This document shows positions 45,555-56,619 of a stretch of 62,000 bases of DNA, piece by piece (the first letter of the stretch is position 1; the number at the start of each line of letters is the position of its first letter). Origin of the DNA: Cristatella mucedo. Its lineage: Eukaryota > Bryozoa > Phylactolaemata > Cristatellidae. A program made the translations under genes and the position numbers. The stretch covers positions 2,147,501-2,209,500 of the forward strand of contig WPIO01000041.1 in NCBI GenBank assembly GCA_009760855.2, read 5' to 3'. Below the pieces are notes generated by a model, which saw only the letters and a list, made by a program, of their open reading frames with translations, searched no databases and had not been told where the DNA came from.

Positions 45555-47620
45555 ATAATAGTGCACTTGATAAAGCGCCCCGGAGAACTCAATCTCTTTC
45601 TAGGTGCTTTAAATTTGCTGCAAAGAGAAACGTGATTGAATGGTGAGTAATATCATGCTTGATAAACGACATAAATAACCTGGTTAGGGGTGACATGCGC
45701 AACGTCAGCATGCAAATGTGGTTAGTTGCAGCATGCACAGCACGCATAAGCACATGAAGTACGAATCACAGGGACCCACTACATTCTGTCCTATATAGGT
45801 GTGTTTTTAAGTTCTTTTTAAATGTGGTCCGGTCAGGGGATGTTCTGACGTAGGTAGGGAGGGAGTTCCAGGCTTTGGGAGCATACGAACTAAATGCACG
45901 GTCTCCAAAGGATTTTTAGATTTGTACGAGGTATTGGTAGACTGTTGGATTCCGAAATGCAGTTGGTACGATGCTTGGCCTGGTGGGGGAGTATATCGGA
46001 CAGATAGGTTGGAGCCAAAGAAGAAAGTGACCTAAAGTGAGCGACAAAACCTTAAAGTCAATCCGTTGCTTGACTGGTAGCCAGTGCAGGACGGCGAGAA
46101 GCGGTGTGATGTGGCAACTGCGACGCTCACGAAAAAAAAGCCTAGCTGCAGATTTTCGCAGCAGCAGTAATCACCTGATTGCACATGCCGGTTGGCCGGC
46201 AAGCAGTGAGTTACAGAAGTCAAGACCAGATGTCACAAACGCATGGTCAAACTTAGACATGGTATCCTTATCTAAACAAGCCATAATTTTAGCAAGGTTA
46301 TGTAGCTGAAAGTAGGCAGACGTGATTGTGGAGCTGATGTGGTCGTCTAACGAGAGGTCTCTTTGGAACATGACACCTAGATTACGAGCTGATTCAGCAG
46401 CAGATATGCTGGCAGAGCCAATTTGAGCGTCAGCCTTTCCAATTTCTGAATCACACTGGGTTTTCCCATAACTAGTAAGTTGATTTTATCATCGTTTAGT
46501 TTTAGAAAATTTGCTGCCATCCATGTGTGGATGTCTTCAATGCATGCAGCAAGTGAGTTGAGAGAAATCGAGGTGCTCGAAGGCTGGAAGGGATCAAAGC
46601 AAAGGTACAACTGAGTGTCATCCGCATAGAAGTGAAAGCCTAGATTGTGCTTGGCAATCACATCACCAAGAGGGAGAGTATAAACCATGAAAAGGACCGG
46701 ACCTAGCACGGAGCCTAGAGGTACTCCATACTGCAGTGGTACTTCAGATGATCTTTATCCGTACACGTCAATACTCTGGAGTCTCCCACTGAGATAGGAC
46801 CTGAACCACTGCAGAGGAGTGCCAGGGATGCCCAGTCGAGATGAGAGGCGCTCTAGAAGAACTTTGTGATCGATGGTATCAAAAGCTGCCGAAAGATCGA
46901 GTAAAACAAGCAGAGACACTCTACCCATGTCTGCATTCCTAAGTAGGTCGTTGTATACCCTAAGCAATGCTGACTCTGTGGAGTGATTAGCTCAGCTTAG
47001 CTCAAAGCCAGACTGGAACTTACTAGCATGGTGAGAGGTTTCGATATATGAGTTCAGCTGGTCCGCCATGACCCGTTCGAGTGTCTTTGATAGGAATGGT
47101 AGAAGGGAGACTGGGCGGTAGTTACTCAAGTTCTCTCTGCCTATTGGCGCTTTCTTGAGAAGTGACTTGACTAAAGCTTTATTGAAAGGTGCTAGGACAT
47201 GACCTTTGGCTAATGACATATTAATGATGTTAGTTATGCATGGTATCAGCAGATCAATGCAACGTAACACCGGGTAGACAGTGGGAATAGGGTCCAGAGG
47301 ACTTGTTGTCTTATTTGATTGGGATATGAACTTAAGGACGAGATCACTAGTGACCTGCTCAAATGTAGACATTGAGGAGCAGCCAGGAATCGCGGAACAA
47401 CATTCTATGGGTGATGTTGTCATCGCAGGGATGGACTCCCTGATCTTGTCTATCTTCTGCACAAAGATTCGAGAGAAGCGATCGCTAGATCATCACAAGG
47501 ATCATCAGGTAAGGAGCGAATCTGAGAGCAGTTGAGGAGACGGTTGATCGTCGACATCAGCATTTTTGGATTGTGCATCTGTGATTCAACAATGTTTTTA
47601 TAGATTCAATGATACGCCTA
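45555..47620 (-). mobile_element. L2A retrotransposon, longest copy in the window, with 3' end
   Basis: From 47620 on the minus strand: IVESQMHNPKMLMSTINRLL (upstream of the RT), QKIDKIRESIPAMTTSPIEC, VTSDLVLKFISQSNKTTSPL, LSNYRPVSLLPFLSKTLERV at about 47070-47140, LLVLLDLSAAFDTIDHKVLL at 46840-46920, a shift, LGPVLFMVYTLPLGDVIAKH, FHFYADDTQLYLCFDPFQPS at about 46570-46630, NFLKLNDDKINLLVMGKPS, then the C-terminal blocks, 3' UTR and hairpin tail (aaagcgcc/ggtgcttt at 45570-45612). The (AAT) tail starts about 45537. At least three frameshifts. About 2.07 kb long, but it still lacks the endonuclease. Confidence 0.94.
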
Positions 47621-47937
47621 CGTGTCTGATGCAGCCTCTACGCTGAATATAAACGTCCAATTCCAAAAATAACTTAAACTAGGTGACTGTATCACCTACC
47701 CAGTCAAGTCTGTCGCATTACGTTACTCAAGTCAGCAAAAACTTAGGTATACTGAGAAGTGTCTAAGACTGGCTAAATGGTCTATCCATTTTTGATACTC
47801 CATCAAGACTTATGAAGATGATGAAAATGCCTTCCTAGGTGTGCAATATAACGCTTATCGTTGGGGAAAACCAGCGACAGCTATGCTTGTTTATCATAAT
47901 AGTTGCAAATGATACAGTTCACTCTTCTCCACCGAAC
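47621..47937. other. unassigned stretch
   Basis: May hold further decayed upstream ORF2 sequence of the preceding copy. Not alignable by eye. Confidence 0.3.
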
Positions 47938-48215
47938 TGAAAATCAAGCAGCGTGTTGAATTCTAGTGTCTTTCACTCACTTCCAAGTTCCTTCATTCTA
48001 TGGCTTTTGATCGCTTTTCTCAATTACTTCCTTATAATCAGGACTTTTCTCGTGAAAATCGCTCCTCTGTTAATTGGCAGCTGCACCTCTAAGCAATCGT
48101 CGGAGACCATGCCATCATTCCAAATTCTCCAAAAGTCTGAAAGTATAGTCGACTCAAGACGTTTCGCTCCTGATTTGACCATTAAAAAGAAACTAACACC
48201 TGTAGGTTTTAGTTT
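47938..48215 (+). mobile_element. old L2A fragment (C-terminal region)
   Basis: IKQRVEF, then the LTSKFLHSMAF-type region, SSETMPSFQILQKSE in the position of SFGDRAFSSYAPKAWNS, and DLTIKKKLTP at the LKTHLFRxAF end. Strongly decayed. Confidence 0.6.
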
Positions 48216-48505
48216 CTTTTTCATTATCAAATGCAGTTTCTCATAGCATATACTCTATTGGTGTGCATTGTAAGTTTCGGATTATGAATTTCGAAGATGT
48301 ATGTAATCACTAATCAATTACAAATATTCTTTTACAACATATTTCAAGTACTTATAAATTAATTTCTCTGTCTTTGGGTTGCAAACTGTTTTCATTGTTC
48401 TTAAATTAAATAAAGAGAAAACATGTGCTAGAGTTCTTGCTGATTTTTGTCTTCGTCCCCATGCATTAAAGTAAGGTAAATGTTAGCTTATTTAAAGGCT
48501 CATTC
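48216..48505. other. unassigned AT-rich stretch
   Basis: Nothing recognisable. Confidence 0.3.
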
Positions 48506-48509
48506 TTAT

Positions 48510-48650
48510 ATCAGCCGGAGCTTCAAGGGCTATTACCAGTGCTTGACATGAACACTAAAGACCCGCCCGCAATAGCATTCAAACCGACGACCTAGGTCGT
48601 GGAGTGCGAGTGCCTTAATTCTAAGCTAAGACCCAGGGGGTAATAAACTG
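48510..48650 (-). mobile_element. SINE-T copy, degraded
   Basis: Minus strand: 'cttagcttagaattaaggca' as A-box region, 'gacctaggtcgtcggtttga' with a decayed B box, and the body near 48510-48560. Similar in layout to 56255-56375. Confidence 0.45.
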
Positions 48651-49204
48651 ACCAATTTACAATGTACCAGCTTACAATCTTCGCAACAAAATTGTTTATG
48701 GTTTCCTGCAGATGAAGTGGGCACCATCATTGACCCCAGCATTAAGAGGTCGTCGCTAGCAGACTGTACATAGTAGCTTCTCTTTGATCGTCACTGACGG
48801 ACTAACTTAGCCCAGCTGACTTTAAGACTTTCAGTGTTTCACTTGATCGAGTTCAAAGTTATTAAAATCGGCCGTTGTTTGTGGGATAATTAAAAAAGCC
48901 TCGATCGGATTCCGAGGTCATACAAAATTATCGCGCAGTCTTGTTCCATTCTAGATTTTTATAAAATATTTTTTCAAGAAGCTTGCGTAGGATGCTAACT
49001 AGAGGTACTTATTGAAAATCTTGTAGTTAGGACTCAAAAGACATATTTGATCTGACACCGCTATATTTCTCCATGACCAATCACATTCTAAGTGGCAGCA
49101 ATGAATGGAAATGTCGCCACCATGGCCCTGCTCAATAAAGGTTAGCCGAACGGTTGATCCCAATACTTGTTATAGACTGTCAACCAAAGTGGCTTGCTAC
49201 ACAT
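48651..49204. other. unassigned stretch
   Basis: Nothing recognisable. Confidence 0.3.
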
Positions 49205-50020
49205 TCAACTAGTTCCCTAGTTCTATCTAGGCAGAAATACTGCAACTCTGTTTGGGCTGGGCTACCGGAAAAGACATTAGACATCTGAACTTTTGATTAA
49301 TATAGCTGCGAAGCTAAGGAAAGAATCCAAAAGTTCAACGTTTCGTCCCTTTTCTGAAGGAGGTGCGATGGCTTCCGGTCGATCTAAATATACTGAGTAC
49401 AAGCCTGACCCCAAGGCCCGCCATGGGTTGGCTTCTCCATACCTATCTGAACTGCTGCACCAGCTTCAGCCTCCTCGTGTCATCTGGTCCACGGTGAAAG
49501 ATAAATCAGCTGCCCCATTCCGCTTAAATACCGTTGGCGATTGAAGCTTTTGCTCTCAGGTCATAGCAAAACTAGCTGATCCAGCACCCTCTTTTGTAAA
49601 GCGACAGAATAGCTTTTACGGTTATCACCACCGCTTGCAGCGGCAATAAAGGATTACCCACCGGAGAATTCGAACCTCGGTACTTGGGTCGTGAAAAGCA
49701 ACCATCTTATCTAGTGGACTGTGGAACTTAGTTCCAAAATTCTTACGCAGCGACATCTACTTTCCGGCTGCCGACAACGGCACATCTTTTCCAGCCGTCC
49801 TCAGCTGCCACTTCCGCACTGCTCACTTTCTCGACTGCCTTTCTGACTCAGCTATCTATGCTTCTCTCGAATTGTCTTAGTGGCGTGAGCGGAAGTTTGT
49901 TCGCTGCCGAATGCTGCGAACCAAAAGCCACTTAAGCAATGAGTGTACTATTGGAGATTGTGGTGTGCAACACTTAGTCTTAGAGGCTTTGTGGAGCTAC
50001 CGAGGCAGACGCATAACGTT
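49205..50020 (+). mobile_element. old L2B copy interrupted by a SINE-T
   Basis: It starts at a YCNSVWAGLPEKTLD-type segment (about 49235), then NIAAKLRKESKSSTFRP, KARHGLASPYLSELLHQLQP and DKSAAPFRLNTVGD. At 49566 the 'aggtcatag' is interrupted by the SINE-T and resumes at 49718 with 'actgtggaacttagttccaa'. The 3' end is decayed (gtggagctaccgaggcagac). Confidence 0.8.
49566..49717 (-). mobile_element. SINE-T copy inserted in L2B
   Basis: Minus strand: A-box region agataagatggttgcttttc, B box gaggttcgaattctcc (one change), 'gggtaatcctttattgccgc', then the two hairpins (ccgctgcaagcgg; accgtaaaagct). The uninterrupted L2B sequence at 25310-25325 (ggtcctagactgttgaac) shows what the target looked like. 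Confidence 0.85.
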
Positions 50021-50921
50021 GCATTTCATAGGTATAAGGCGTTTCCTCGTCCTCGAACTGAGTGCTTAAAGCTGAATCGATTGTTTGCTCTAACCGATTC
50101 AGGGGATTCTGCATAAACCATATTCCTGCTGAACTGCTGCTAACTAAAGAGCAGAGCGTAATTGAAATTTAGTGAATTTGCTCTGCCCTGAACTCGGGGC
50201 GAGCTGTGGAATCGGGCTTACTCTTCAGAGCTCCGGGTATTAAACTCAGGGCAAGTGCGCATATGGCTTAATTACGGCGTATCTTTTTATTGAGGATACT
50301 ATTTCGAGAGTGGGATTGATAGACGATTATCTCAAGCGAAGGTTGTCAGTGAAAGGTTGTCAGTTAAAGATTAACAGCAGCGAAAGCAGAGATAATATCT
50401 ACTGACGGGTAGAGTCTCCCAAGAGTAATGTTGGGATTACTAGGAAGCCGGTACTTATGTGTGGTATTGGTGGTATTATAAGTGAATCTTCTATAATTAA
50501 TCTGGATTACGGTAAGAAGTAACTAATGCAGCAGCACAGGTGCAGAGGTCACGTCACGTGATTGAAGCTACTTGCGGTGAAGTAAGGAAAGCCCATATAC
50601 TGCGTGGGTAGTTCAAGCTTATAATTTTTCACGAGAGGTTAGAATGGCTTCAGGTAAATGGCAGGAATCTGCCGCTGGCTCACGATAGGTTGAGCAAAGT
50701 CACCGCTCGTCGTCTGCCGATTATGGCTTCTGTGGATCCTATAACCGAGTAGCTTTTTCGAGACTGCCATGATAGCTATAACCGCTGTGATGAAAAAGTG
50801 CCGCTGCTGCTGGTCGAGCTGCTCTACCAGTAGGCAACCATACTTCTGATGTTGTCTGCCCTATAGTTTCCGTGACGGTAAGTGGAACAATAGTCTTTAT
50901 TGACCAAAGAGGAATCGCTTT
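50021..50921. other. unassigned stretch
   Basis: Nothing firm. A direct repeat 'gaaggttgtcagt' occurs twice at 50338-50365. Confidence 0.3.
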
Positions 50922-51213
50922 TTGGTAACATTCAGTGCAGCGATGACGATGCTTTACACCAGAAGCGATGGCATGATTATGATTTCAGAGAAAAGTGCTC
51001 GTCTATCTCACGATTTCTGCATTTCGAGGACGCCGATTGAGGCTGCCGACGAAGGGGAGGCTTCTTCTTTTTCGGGTCATTATGAATACCAATTGGCTCC
51101 TGGCAATATTGTGAAAAGGAAATTCGAACTTGAAGGAGACATTGTCTTTTTTCACGCCCCTCGTATAAATCGAATTTGTGTCGTTACAGCCAGCCTAAAT
51201 TTCCCGGACTGGT
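50922..51213 (+). CDS. possible coding exon, weak candidate
   Basis: A 97-codon open frame ends at FPDW, where the next bases form 'g|gtgagt', a consensus 5' splice donor at about 51211. Acceptor-like 'ttatgatttcag' lies at about 50976-50988 and 'aacattcagtgcag' just before 50941. The C-terminal part reads IVKRKFELEGDIVFFHAP then RINRICVVTASLNFPDW. The HxxNRICVVT-like stretch reminds me of the small eukaryotic protein Abitram (FAM206A), but the similarity covers only about ten residues. It is not part of any repeat family identified here. It may be chance. Confidence 0.22.
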
Positions 51214-51730
51214 GAGTCGTTATCCAAAGAAGGGTTCGACTTCCGATTCCGACTGGCCGTTACTTGATTGGCTCACAGCTTTTTGAAATATTTCGAATGG
51301 ATGTATGCTTAGCCAAAGAAGAATTTTTAGGTCGCGATCGCCTGTGAAACAGTACAAAGAGGTTGCCGCCACCTTTCGTTTCGTGCAATAGTCACGCTCT
51401 ATTTTTGCAGACTGGTTAAGGTAACTTCTCAGATATGGCTGAAGTTGAACGTGTCCGACTGTCTCCTGCAAATTAAAGTAAAGCTATTGAGCTGAAAATT
51501 TAAAAGCCACGAGTTAAAAAGACTCACTAAAGCCAAGCTGGATGCCGTGATGGTTGTCGATAATAAAGACATAGAAAGAACCACAGCTTCAGCTGCGAAA
51601 AATGGGTCTGAAGAAACCCGGTAGGAATTTAAGCTTTGGCGAAGTTGAAGGTAAAGACTTACAAAAAACGTTTTGTTTTAGGTTTCTCTTTGTAAGTAAG
51701 TAAGTACAAGCGAATTTAACAGCCCGTCTT
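51214..51730. other. unassigned; short open stretch at 51510-51622
   Basis: 51510-51622 reads as a Lys/Ala-rich open segment ending in TAG. No acceptor with a good pyrimidine tract precedes it, so a link to the candidate exon upstream is not supported. Confidence 0.25.
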
Positions 51731-51732
51731 GT

Positions 51733-51868
51733 TGAGAGACAGAAGAGCCTTTACGGCTACCACCACAGCTTGCGGCGACAATAAAGGATAACCCACCGCA
51801 GGGTTCGAACCCGCGACCTCGGACCGAGGATGTGAAAAGCAACCGCCTTATCTAGTGCGCCATCGCAG
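51733..51868 (-). mobile_element. SINE-T copy, best-preserved
   Basis: Minus strand: gatggcgcactagataaggc (A box), then cctcggtccgaggtcgcg and the perfect B box gggttcgaaccc at about 51803-51814. Then follow ggtgggttatcctttattg and two tail hairpins (gccgcaagctgtggt; agccgtaaaggct). The end is ctcttctgtctctcaac. It belongs to the same family as 30311 and 49566. Confidence 0.88.
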
Positions 51869-51890
51869 TATCCTGTCAGAGGGAGACCTT

Positions 51891-52014
51891 AATTTAAGGA
51901 GGGAACAGTAAAGCGTTTGAATGCAGTGCGTTTAAGATTATGATTACAATTGTGCTAGAGAAAATTTAAGGAGGGAACAGTAAAACGTTTGAATGCAGTG
52001 CGTTTAAGATTATG
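51891..52014. repeat. 72-bp tandem duplication; second unit split by an L2A
   Basis: Unit one (51891-51962) begins 'aatttaaggagggaacagta' and contains 'tttaagattatgattacaat'. Unit two starts at 51963, differs by one base (aaagcg to aaaacg), and breaks off at 52014 after 'gattatg'. The missing half ('attacaattgtgctaga') resumes at 52651, directly after the L2A tail. Confidence 0.95.
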
Positions 52015-52613
52015 CAGCTAGGCTTGTCTGTCGTGAGCGTCGCAGTTGCCACATTACTCCACTTCTCGCCGACCTGCACTGGTTACCAGTCAAGCAACGG
52101 ATTGACTTCAAGGTTTTGTCGCTCACTTTTAGGTCTCTTCATTCTATGGCTCCAGCCTATCTTTCAGAGATACTACCCCATCAGGCAAAGCATCGTACCA
52201 CTCGCTTTTCGGAATCCAACAGTCTAGAAATACCTCGTACAAACCTTAAATCCTTTGGAGACCGTGCATTTAGCTCGTATGCTCCCACAGCCTGGAACTC
52301 CCTCCCGACCTGCATCAGAACATCCCCTGACCTGACCACATTTAAAAGAAACTTAAAAACATACCTATTTAGGACAGCATTTAGTGGGTCCCTGTGATTC
52401 GTCCTCGATGTGCTTATGCGTGCTGACACTGTTCATGCTGCCACTAACCACATTTGCATGCTGACCCAGTGCATGTAACCCCTAACCATGTTATTCATTT
52501 TGTTTGTTTTTCAAGCATGATTTTACTTACTATTCTGTTGCGTATCACTTTGCAGCAGATGTAAAGCGCCTAGAGAGAGATTGAGTTCTCTGAGGGCGCT
52601 TTATCAAGTGCAA

Positions 52614-52649
<36 letters not shown>

Positions 52650-52650
52650 G
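52014..52650 (+). mobile_element. L2A 3' third, recent insertion with known target
   Basis: It starts at CAARLVCRERRSCHITPLLA-type coding (gcagctaggcttgtctgtcg) and continues through DLHWLPVKQRIDFKVLSLTF. It has 93 open codons from 52116 to 52397 ending FRTAFSGSL, then the 3' UTR, the intact hairpin (aaagcgcc at 52562, ggcgcttt near 52596) and a pure (ATT)n tail to 52650. Target-site sequence 'attatg' lies on both sides. 5' truncation and a clean tail mark a recent target-primed insertion. Confidence 0.96.
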
Positions 52651-53234
52651 ATTACAATTGTGCTAGAAATGATTTGCGGTACCCAAACTGCGTTGATGAG
52701 GGAGCGAATAAGTCCTAGCCTATGGTTATGAATAAAAATTTGAAGTTATTGCTGATCGGAAGGACGCTACGGTGGATGATTTTCTGGATTCGAGATATAC
52801 CGCTCCATGTGGAAGGCACAGTGTAGTTGTTAAGGTATCGGTTTTTTCTGTTGCTGCCATGCACTGCCAACGTTGCAATGCCTTTTTGCGTCCATGTGGT
52901 ATTTCGTATCTGTTAGCTCTAGTCTGAGGTGTTAGCTCGCTACCATCGGTCACGTGTCAGAAAGGGCTAGAGGAAATCCTGCAAGCGGAGTTTTTCTCGA
53001 AGGAATTTACTCACAGCCTATCGGCAACACTTCGGAGTTCCACTTCCGGTCTCTACGCGACTCTAGTTCTCCATTCATTCATAGCCTCTCGGGTAAGTGA
53101 GTCGAGCCCATGGCATCCACTCTTTATTCTAAGCCATCTTAAATGTATCAACCAGGTGCACTTGTCAGTTCTAGGGTCTGAGTCAACCGCGGTGACTGGT
53201 AAACTACAAGTCTGCAATTTAAGGGTTTTTTAAT
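52651..53234. other. unassigned stretch
   Basis: The first 25 bases complete the split 72-bp unit. The rest shows nothing recognisable. Confidence 0.35.
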
Positions 53235-54250
53235 TTGGATGTCGGCCGATTTCTTTCAGCTAGACGGCGACAAAAGCGATCTGTTTCTCCTAGGATACTC
53301 GCAAAAAGACTAGTAAAAAGAGGCTTTGCTGTTCTAATTGGTGCTACTTCGATTCAACCAGAGTCAAGTTCTCGATAAATTGGTACCACTTTGATAATAA
53401 TAGAATAGCATATTTGCTTATTAGCCTATTGTTATTGGTTTTTATTGCTATTATTATACTGTTTATTAGTTACCGCTATGCTTAATAGTTTTGTGTTTAT
53501 TTGTTTATTAGTGCCACCAGAGTACTCCATCTTTTTTTTAACGGCCCATAACAGTTGCTGCAAAGGAAGCACGATCGAATGATAACTGCTCAATGCTCGG
53601 GAGTTGATTAAGAAGACCTCTCTCACAGCTAGCCACCTCGCTCCATCCAAGTCTGAGATGAGAAGCAACGTCTAAAAGGGCGACTGGTGCCAAAGATCCT
53701 ATCCTATTACCTTCCTGGCTTCGTCTCTAGACTTGACTACTGTAGTTCTATTTTGTCTGGTTCGCCGAAAGAGCTTTTAAGGCATGCTTGGTTTCCAGCA
53801 AATACAAATTGGTAGAATATGAATATAATTATCTCGCTTAAGGAGCGATAAGAATATTTTTTTCTAACTGTCATTACTAAGTTGCAATAACTTTCAATTA
53901 ATGCAAACATGTTAAAAATCCAAGATTTGGTCATATGCCGCTTTTACTGAAGGAGCTGCGACGGCTCTGGATTGGTCATAGGATCACGAGAAAGAATTTC
54001 TTCTCAGATCCGCCATGGATCCGCCATAGTTACGCCATAGTTCCGCCAAAGCTCCGCCATGGACTGAATCCTTCACACGTTGCTGAAATGCTGAACATTT
54101 TTGATTTCAAAATGCCCCAAGGAACTCTCGGGACAAATACAATTAGCTGCTTTATTATTCTGGTTGAAACATTAGGCGAGGTAAGCGTTTGCTTTGCAGG
54201 TTCTACACTGTTAGGTGACAGTAAAGATAAGGCGATTGGTAGCCTAACTT
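53235..54250 (+). mobile_element. old L2B copy in pieces
   Basis: 53236-53370 reads DVGRFLSARRRQKRSVSP in one frame and MSADFFQLDGDKSDLFLLGY in another, matching WMSENFLKLNDDKTELLLIG, followed by LIGATSIQPESSS. 53705-53780 matches SRLDYCSSILSGSPKELL. 53930-54220 matches MPLLLKELRRLWI and a decayed GLAPSYLAE part. 53555-53600 contains a short piece of reversed L2A 3' UTR (tgctgcaaaggaagcacgat). A cluster of 'ccgccatgg/ccgccatag' words at 53998-54062 is a local expansion. Confidence 0.6.
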
Positions 54251-54819
54251 ATATAGTCGAAGAAAAGCTTCGGCGACATGCTGCAGGGCTTGCACGCGCG
54301 ACTTGAACCGTGAAGTGCGAGAATCTTAGTCCAAGAGTAATGAAACTTCCGCGATTCCTACACAATTAAATCTCTCTTGCTGGAAATATGTAGCTTCCTC
54401 TTTTTCACAGTAATAACAGCGATTAGATGAGTCTTCCACTACGTTCATTCCAGTTTCAATCGTTGCATAGCAGCTGCCATCTTCTTGTGTTCTGGTATCT
54501 AGTCATGTCTTAAGGGTGTCTACGACTTTAATGCAGAGGGCAATTAAAGTGGGCCTACAGTTTAGGCTCACCTGGACTTGCTCGTACGCCCTGAGGGGGT
54601 TTCCTCAGATCGTCGAGTCGCAGTAAAGACAATCTTCAAATGAATCGGACTTGAATTGACAGCCATTTGCCATGAGCTGCAGATCTTCTAAGCAAAAGTC
54701 TATGTCGTGAGGTAATTAAAGACCGTGAAAGTTTGCTTAGACAGTGAAAGCCAGATATGCATGATCTCTCGGTAGAAGGAACTATCAGCTCTGCTGTCAA
54801 ATTTAATTAATTTCATTAA
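54251..54819. other. unassigned stretch
   Basis: A possible reversed tRNA-like remnant near 54285-54345 is too decayed to call. Otherwise nothing. Confidence 0.3.
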
Positions 54820-55340
54820 GGTAAAATTCTAAAATCAGGCTTACTTAGAATCGGATACCGCGACTGTGCTGGTTCATGCATAGTATGTACAATTATTATA
54901 AAGTTATTGCAATAAGCAACTCACTTCTTGCCTGTCTAATCTCTGGTGCAATGAGAAGCTACCGTTTGCACAGAGCTCTGCAGTAGGTAATATCTGTCGT
55001 GAATGCCTTAACCGTCTAATCCTACCACTTTTTACCGACCTGCCATGTCTAGGCATCAAGCAGCGTATTCAATTCAAGGCTCTAGCAATCCGTTTTATAT
55101 ACCTTCCTGGTTTCGCTATGGCCTACTTAAAACATTTCATGCGTCAGGTTCCATGAGCATCGTACCATCTGCTCAACTGAGTTCAAGTTTCTAGTTCAGT
55201 CTCAGGCCAACATCTAGTTCTTTGGAACCATGACTTTACTTCGCTTACTCAAAAAGCCTAGAACTAACTACCGAAAGAAATCCCGCAAACCCGACTTGAA
55301 ATTTGAAAAGAAAACACCAAGCCACCTGTTCGTCAAATAA
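54820..55340 (+). mobile_element. old L2A fragment (C-terminal RT)
   Basis: Decayed KIRACLxxDTA, SNSLLACLISGAMRSYRLHR, VNICRECLN and LPLFTDLPCLGIKQRIQFK segments, then YLPGFAMAYL and the APKAWNS-like end. No tail. Confidence 0.65.
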
Positions 55341-55444
55341 TTTTCTCCGTTCGCTTTGCCTGACGTTGGGTGACGAAATTGCCTATTTTGTAAGCAATTT
55401 CGGTATGCTTAATTTCAAGCGTATGCACCAGAAGTAGTAGAAAT

Positions 55445-55707
55445 AATGTAATGTATCTCCGTCTGCAACACCACAAAGTCATAAAGACTATGTGGGTGTT
55501 ACGCAGGAGAGTTTTGCGTAGCACACTCATAGCCTAAGCGGCATTCCGTACTCATTCGGTAGCCAACAGACTTCGTCTCACGCAACAACGAGAAAGTGAG
55601 AAGCACAACAGAGTCAGGAGAGCAGTTGAGGTAGCGAGTAGCATGAAAGTAGCAGCCCAGGACCGCTGAAAAGGATGAGCCATAGTCGGCCGCAGAAGAG
55701 TAGTTGT
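55445..55707 (-). mobile_element. L2B 3' end, left arm of a head-to-head pair
   Basis: The same L2B 3' terminus as 1396-1680 and 23158-23420, with the ATTAC-type end at 55444-55460 and the open frame 55499-55714. It stops at 55707, where an L2B in the opposite orientation begins. Confidence 0.92.
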
Positions 55708-56162
55708 CCCACAAGGCCCGCCACGGCTTGGCTCCTTCGTACCTAGCTGAACTGCTACATCAGTTTCAGCCTGTTCGCGCCCTCGGTTTCTGTGTGGACA
55801 ATAAATTAGCTGTCCCATTCCTCCGCTTAAAGACAGTTGGCGACAGAAGCTTTAGCTCTGCAGGTCCTAGACTGTGAAACTCGCTTCCACAATTCTTACG
55901 CAACGAAATCTACTCTCCAACTGCCGACTATGGCACATCTTTTTTAGCGGTCCTGAACTGCTACTTCTATGCTACTCACTACCTCAACTGCTCTCCTAAC
56001 TCTGCTATGCTTCCCACTTTCTCTTTGTTGCGTGAGACGAAGTCTGTTGGGTACCGAATGCGTACCGAAAGCCGCTTAGGCTGTGAGTGCGCTACACAAA
56101 ACTCTCCTGCGTAATACCCACATGGTCTTTATGACTTTGTGGAGTTACTGAAGGAGATACAA
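55708..56162 (+). mobile_element. L2B 3' end, right arm of a head-to-head pair
   Basis: It begins at KARHGLAPSYLAELLHQFQP (cacaaggcccgccacggctt), then DNKLAVPFLRLKTVGDRSFS, and ends with the L2B 3' terminus (ggagttactgaaggagatac) at 56162. Its last 260 bases are an inverted copy of 55445-55707, leaving a unique centre of about 200 bases. Confidence 0.92.
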
Positions 56163-56254
56163 CAAGGCTTTTCTCACTGTACAGTAAAAGCAAAGTAAAG
56201 GTTAGCTCATTTAGCCTTAACATTACGTGGCAAGAGTCAAAACAAATATCTCAA

Positions 56255-56375
56255 CTACTCGCAGTTGGTAATACATGATTACCAATTGTAATACTAGAAC
56301 CCACGACCTTGGGTTTTGTGAAGTGCGAGTACCTTACCCTTAGGCTTAGCATAAAGTGAAATCTGCTGTTTCATT
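56255..56375 (-). mobile_element. SINE-T copy, degraded
   Basis: Minus strand: gctaagcctaagggtaaggt as A-box region, 'caaggtcgtgggttctagta' carrying a B box with one change. The body is decayed. Confidence 0.5.
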
Positions 56376-56619
56376 TGCCAAAGTCAAACCCCTTTGGTGA
56401 TGACTACACTTAGAATACTATGAGGATAGCCTAGAAAAACCGCTGCCTACACCTGCTGCTATCGAACTTCGCTCACAAAAGTTAAAATAATATGGAACTT
56501 CCCCGGTATACTTCGCAGATTTTTCAATCTGGCCAGTTGTTGAGCGGTAGTTAAACAGGAGATTTCTCTCATCAGGAGTCTTCACCAAATTATTGGAATT
56601 CGGCGCTTGAATTCACAGC
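56376..56619. other. unassigned stretch
   Basis: Nothing recognisable. Confidence 0.3.

Noticed and set aside
54285-54345. Possible reversed SINE-T head
   Set aside because: Only a 'cacttcacggttcaagtc'-like segment agrees. No body or tail.
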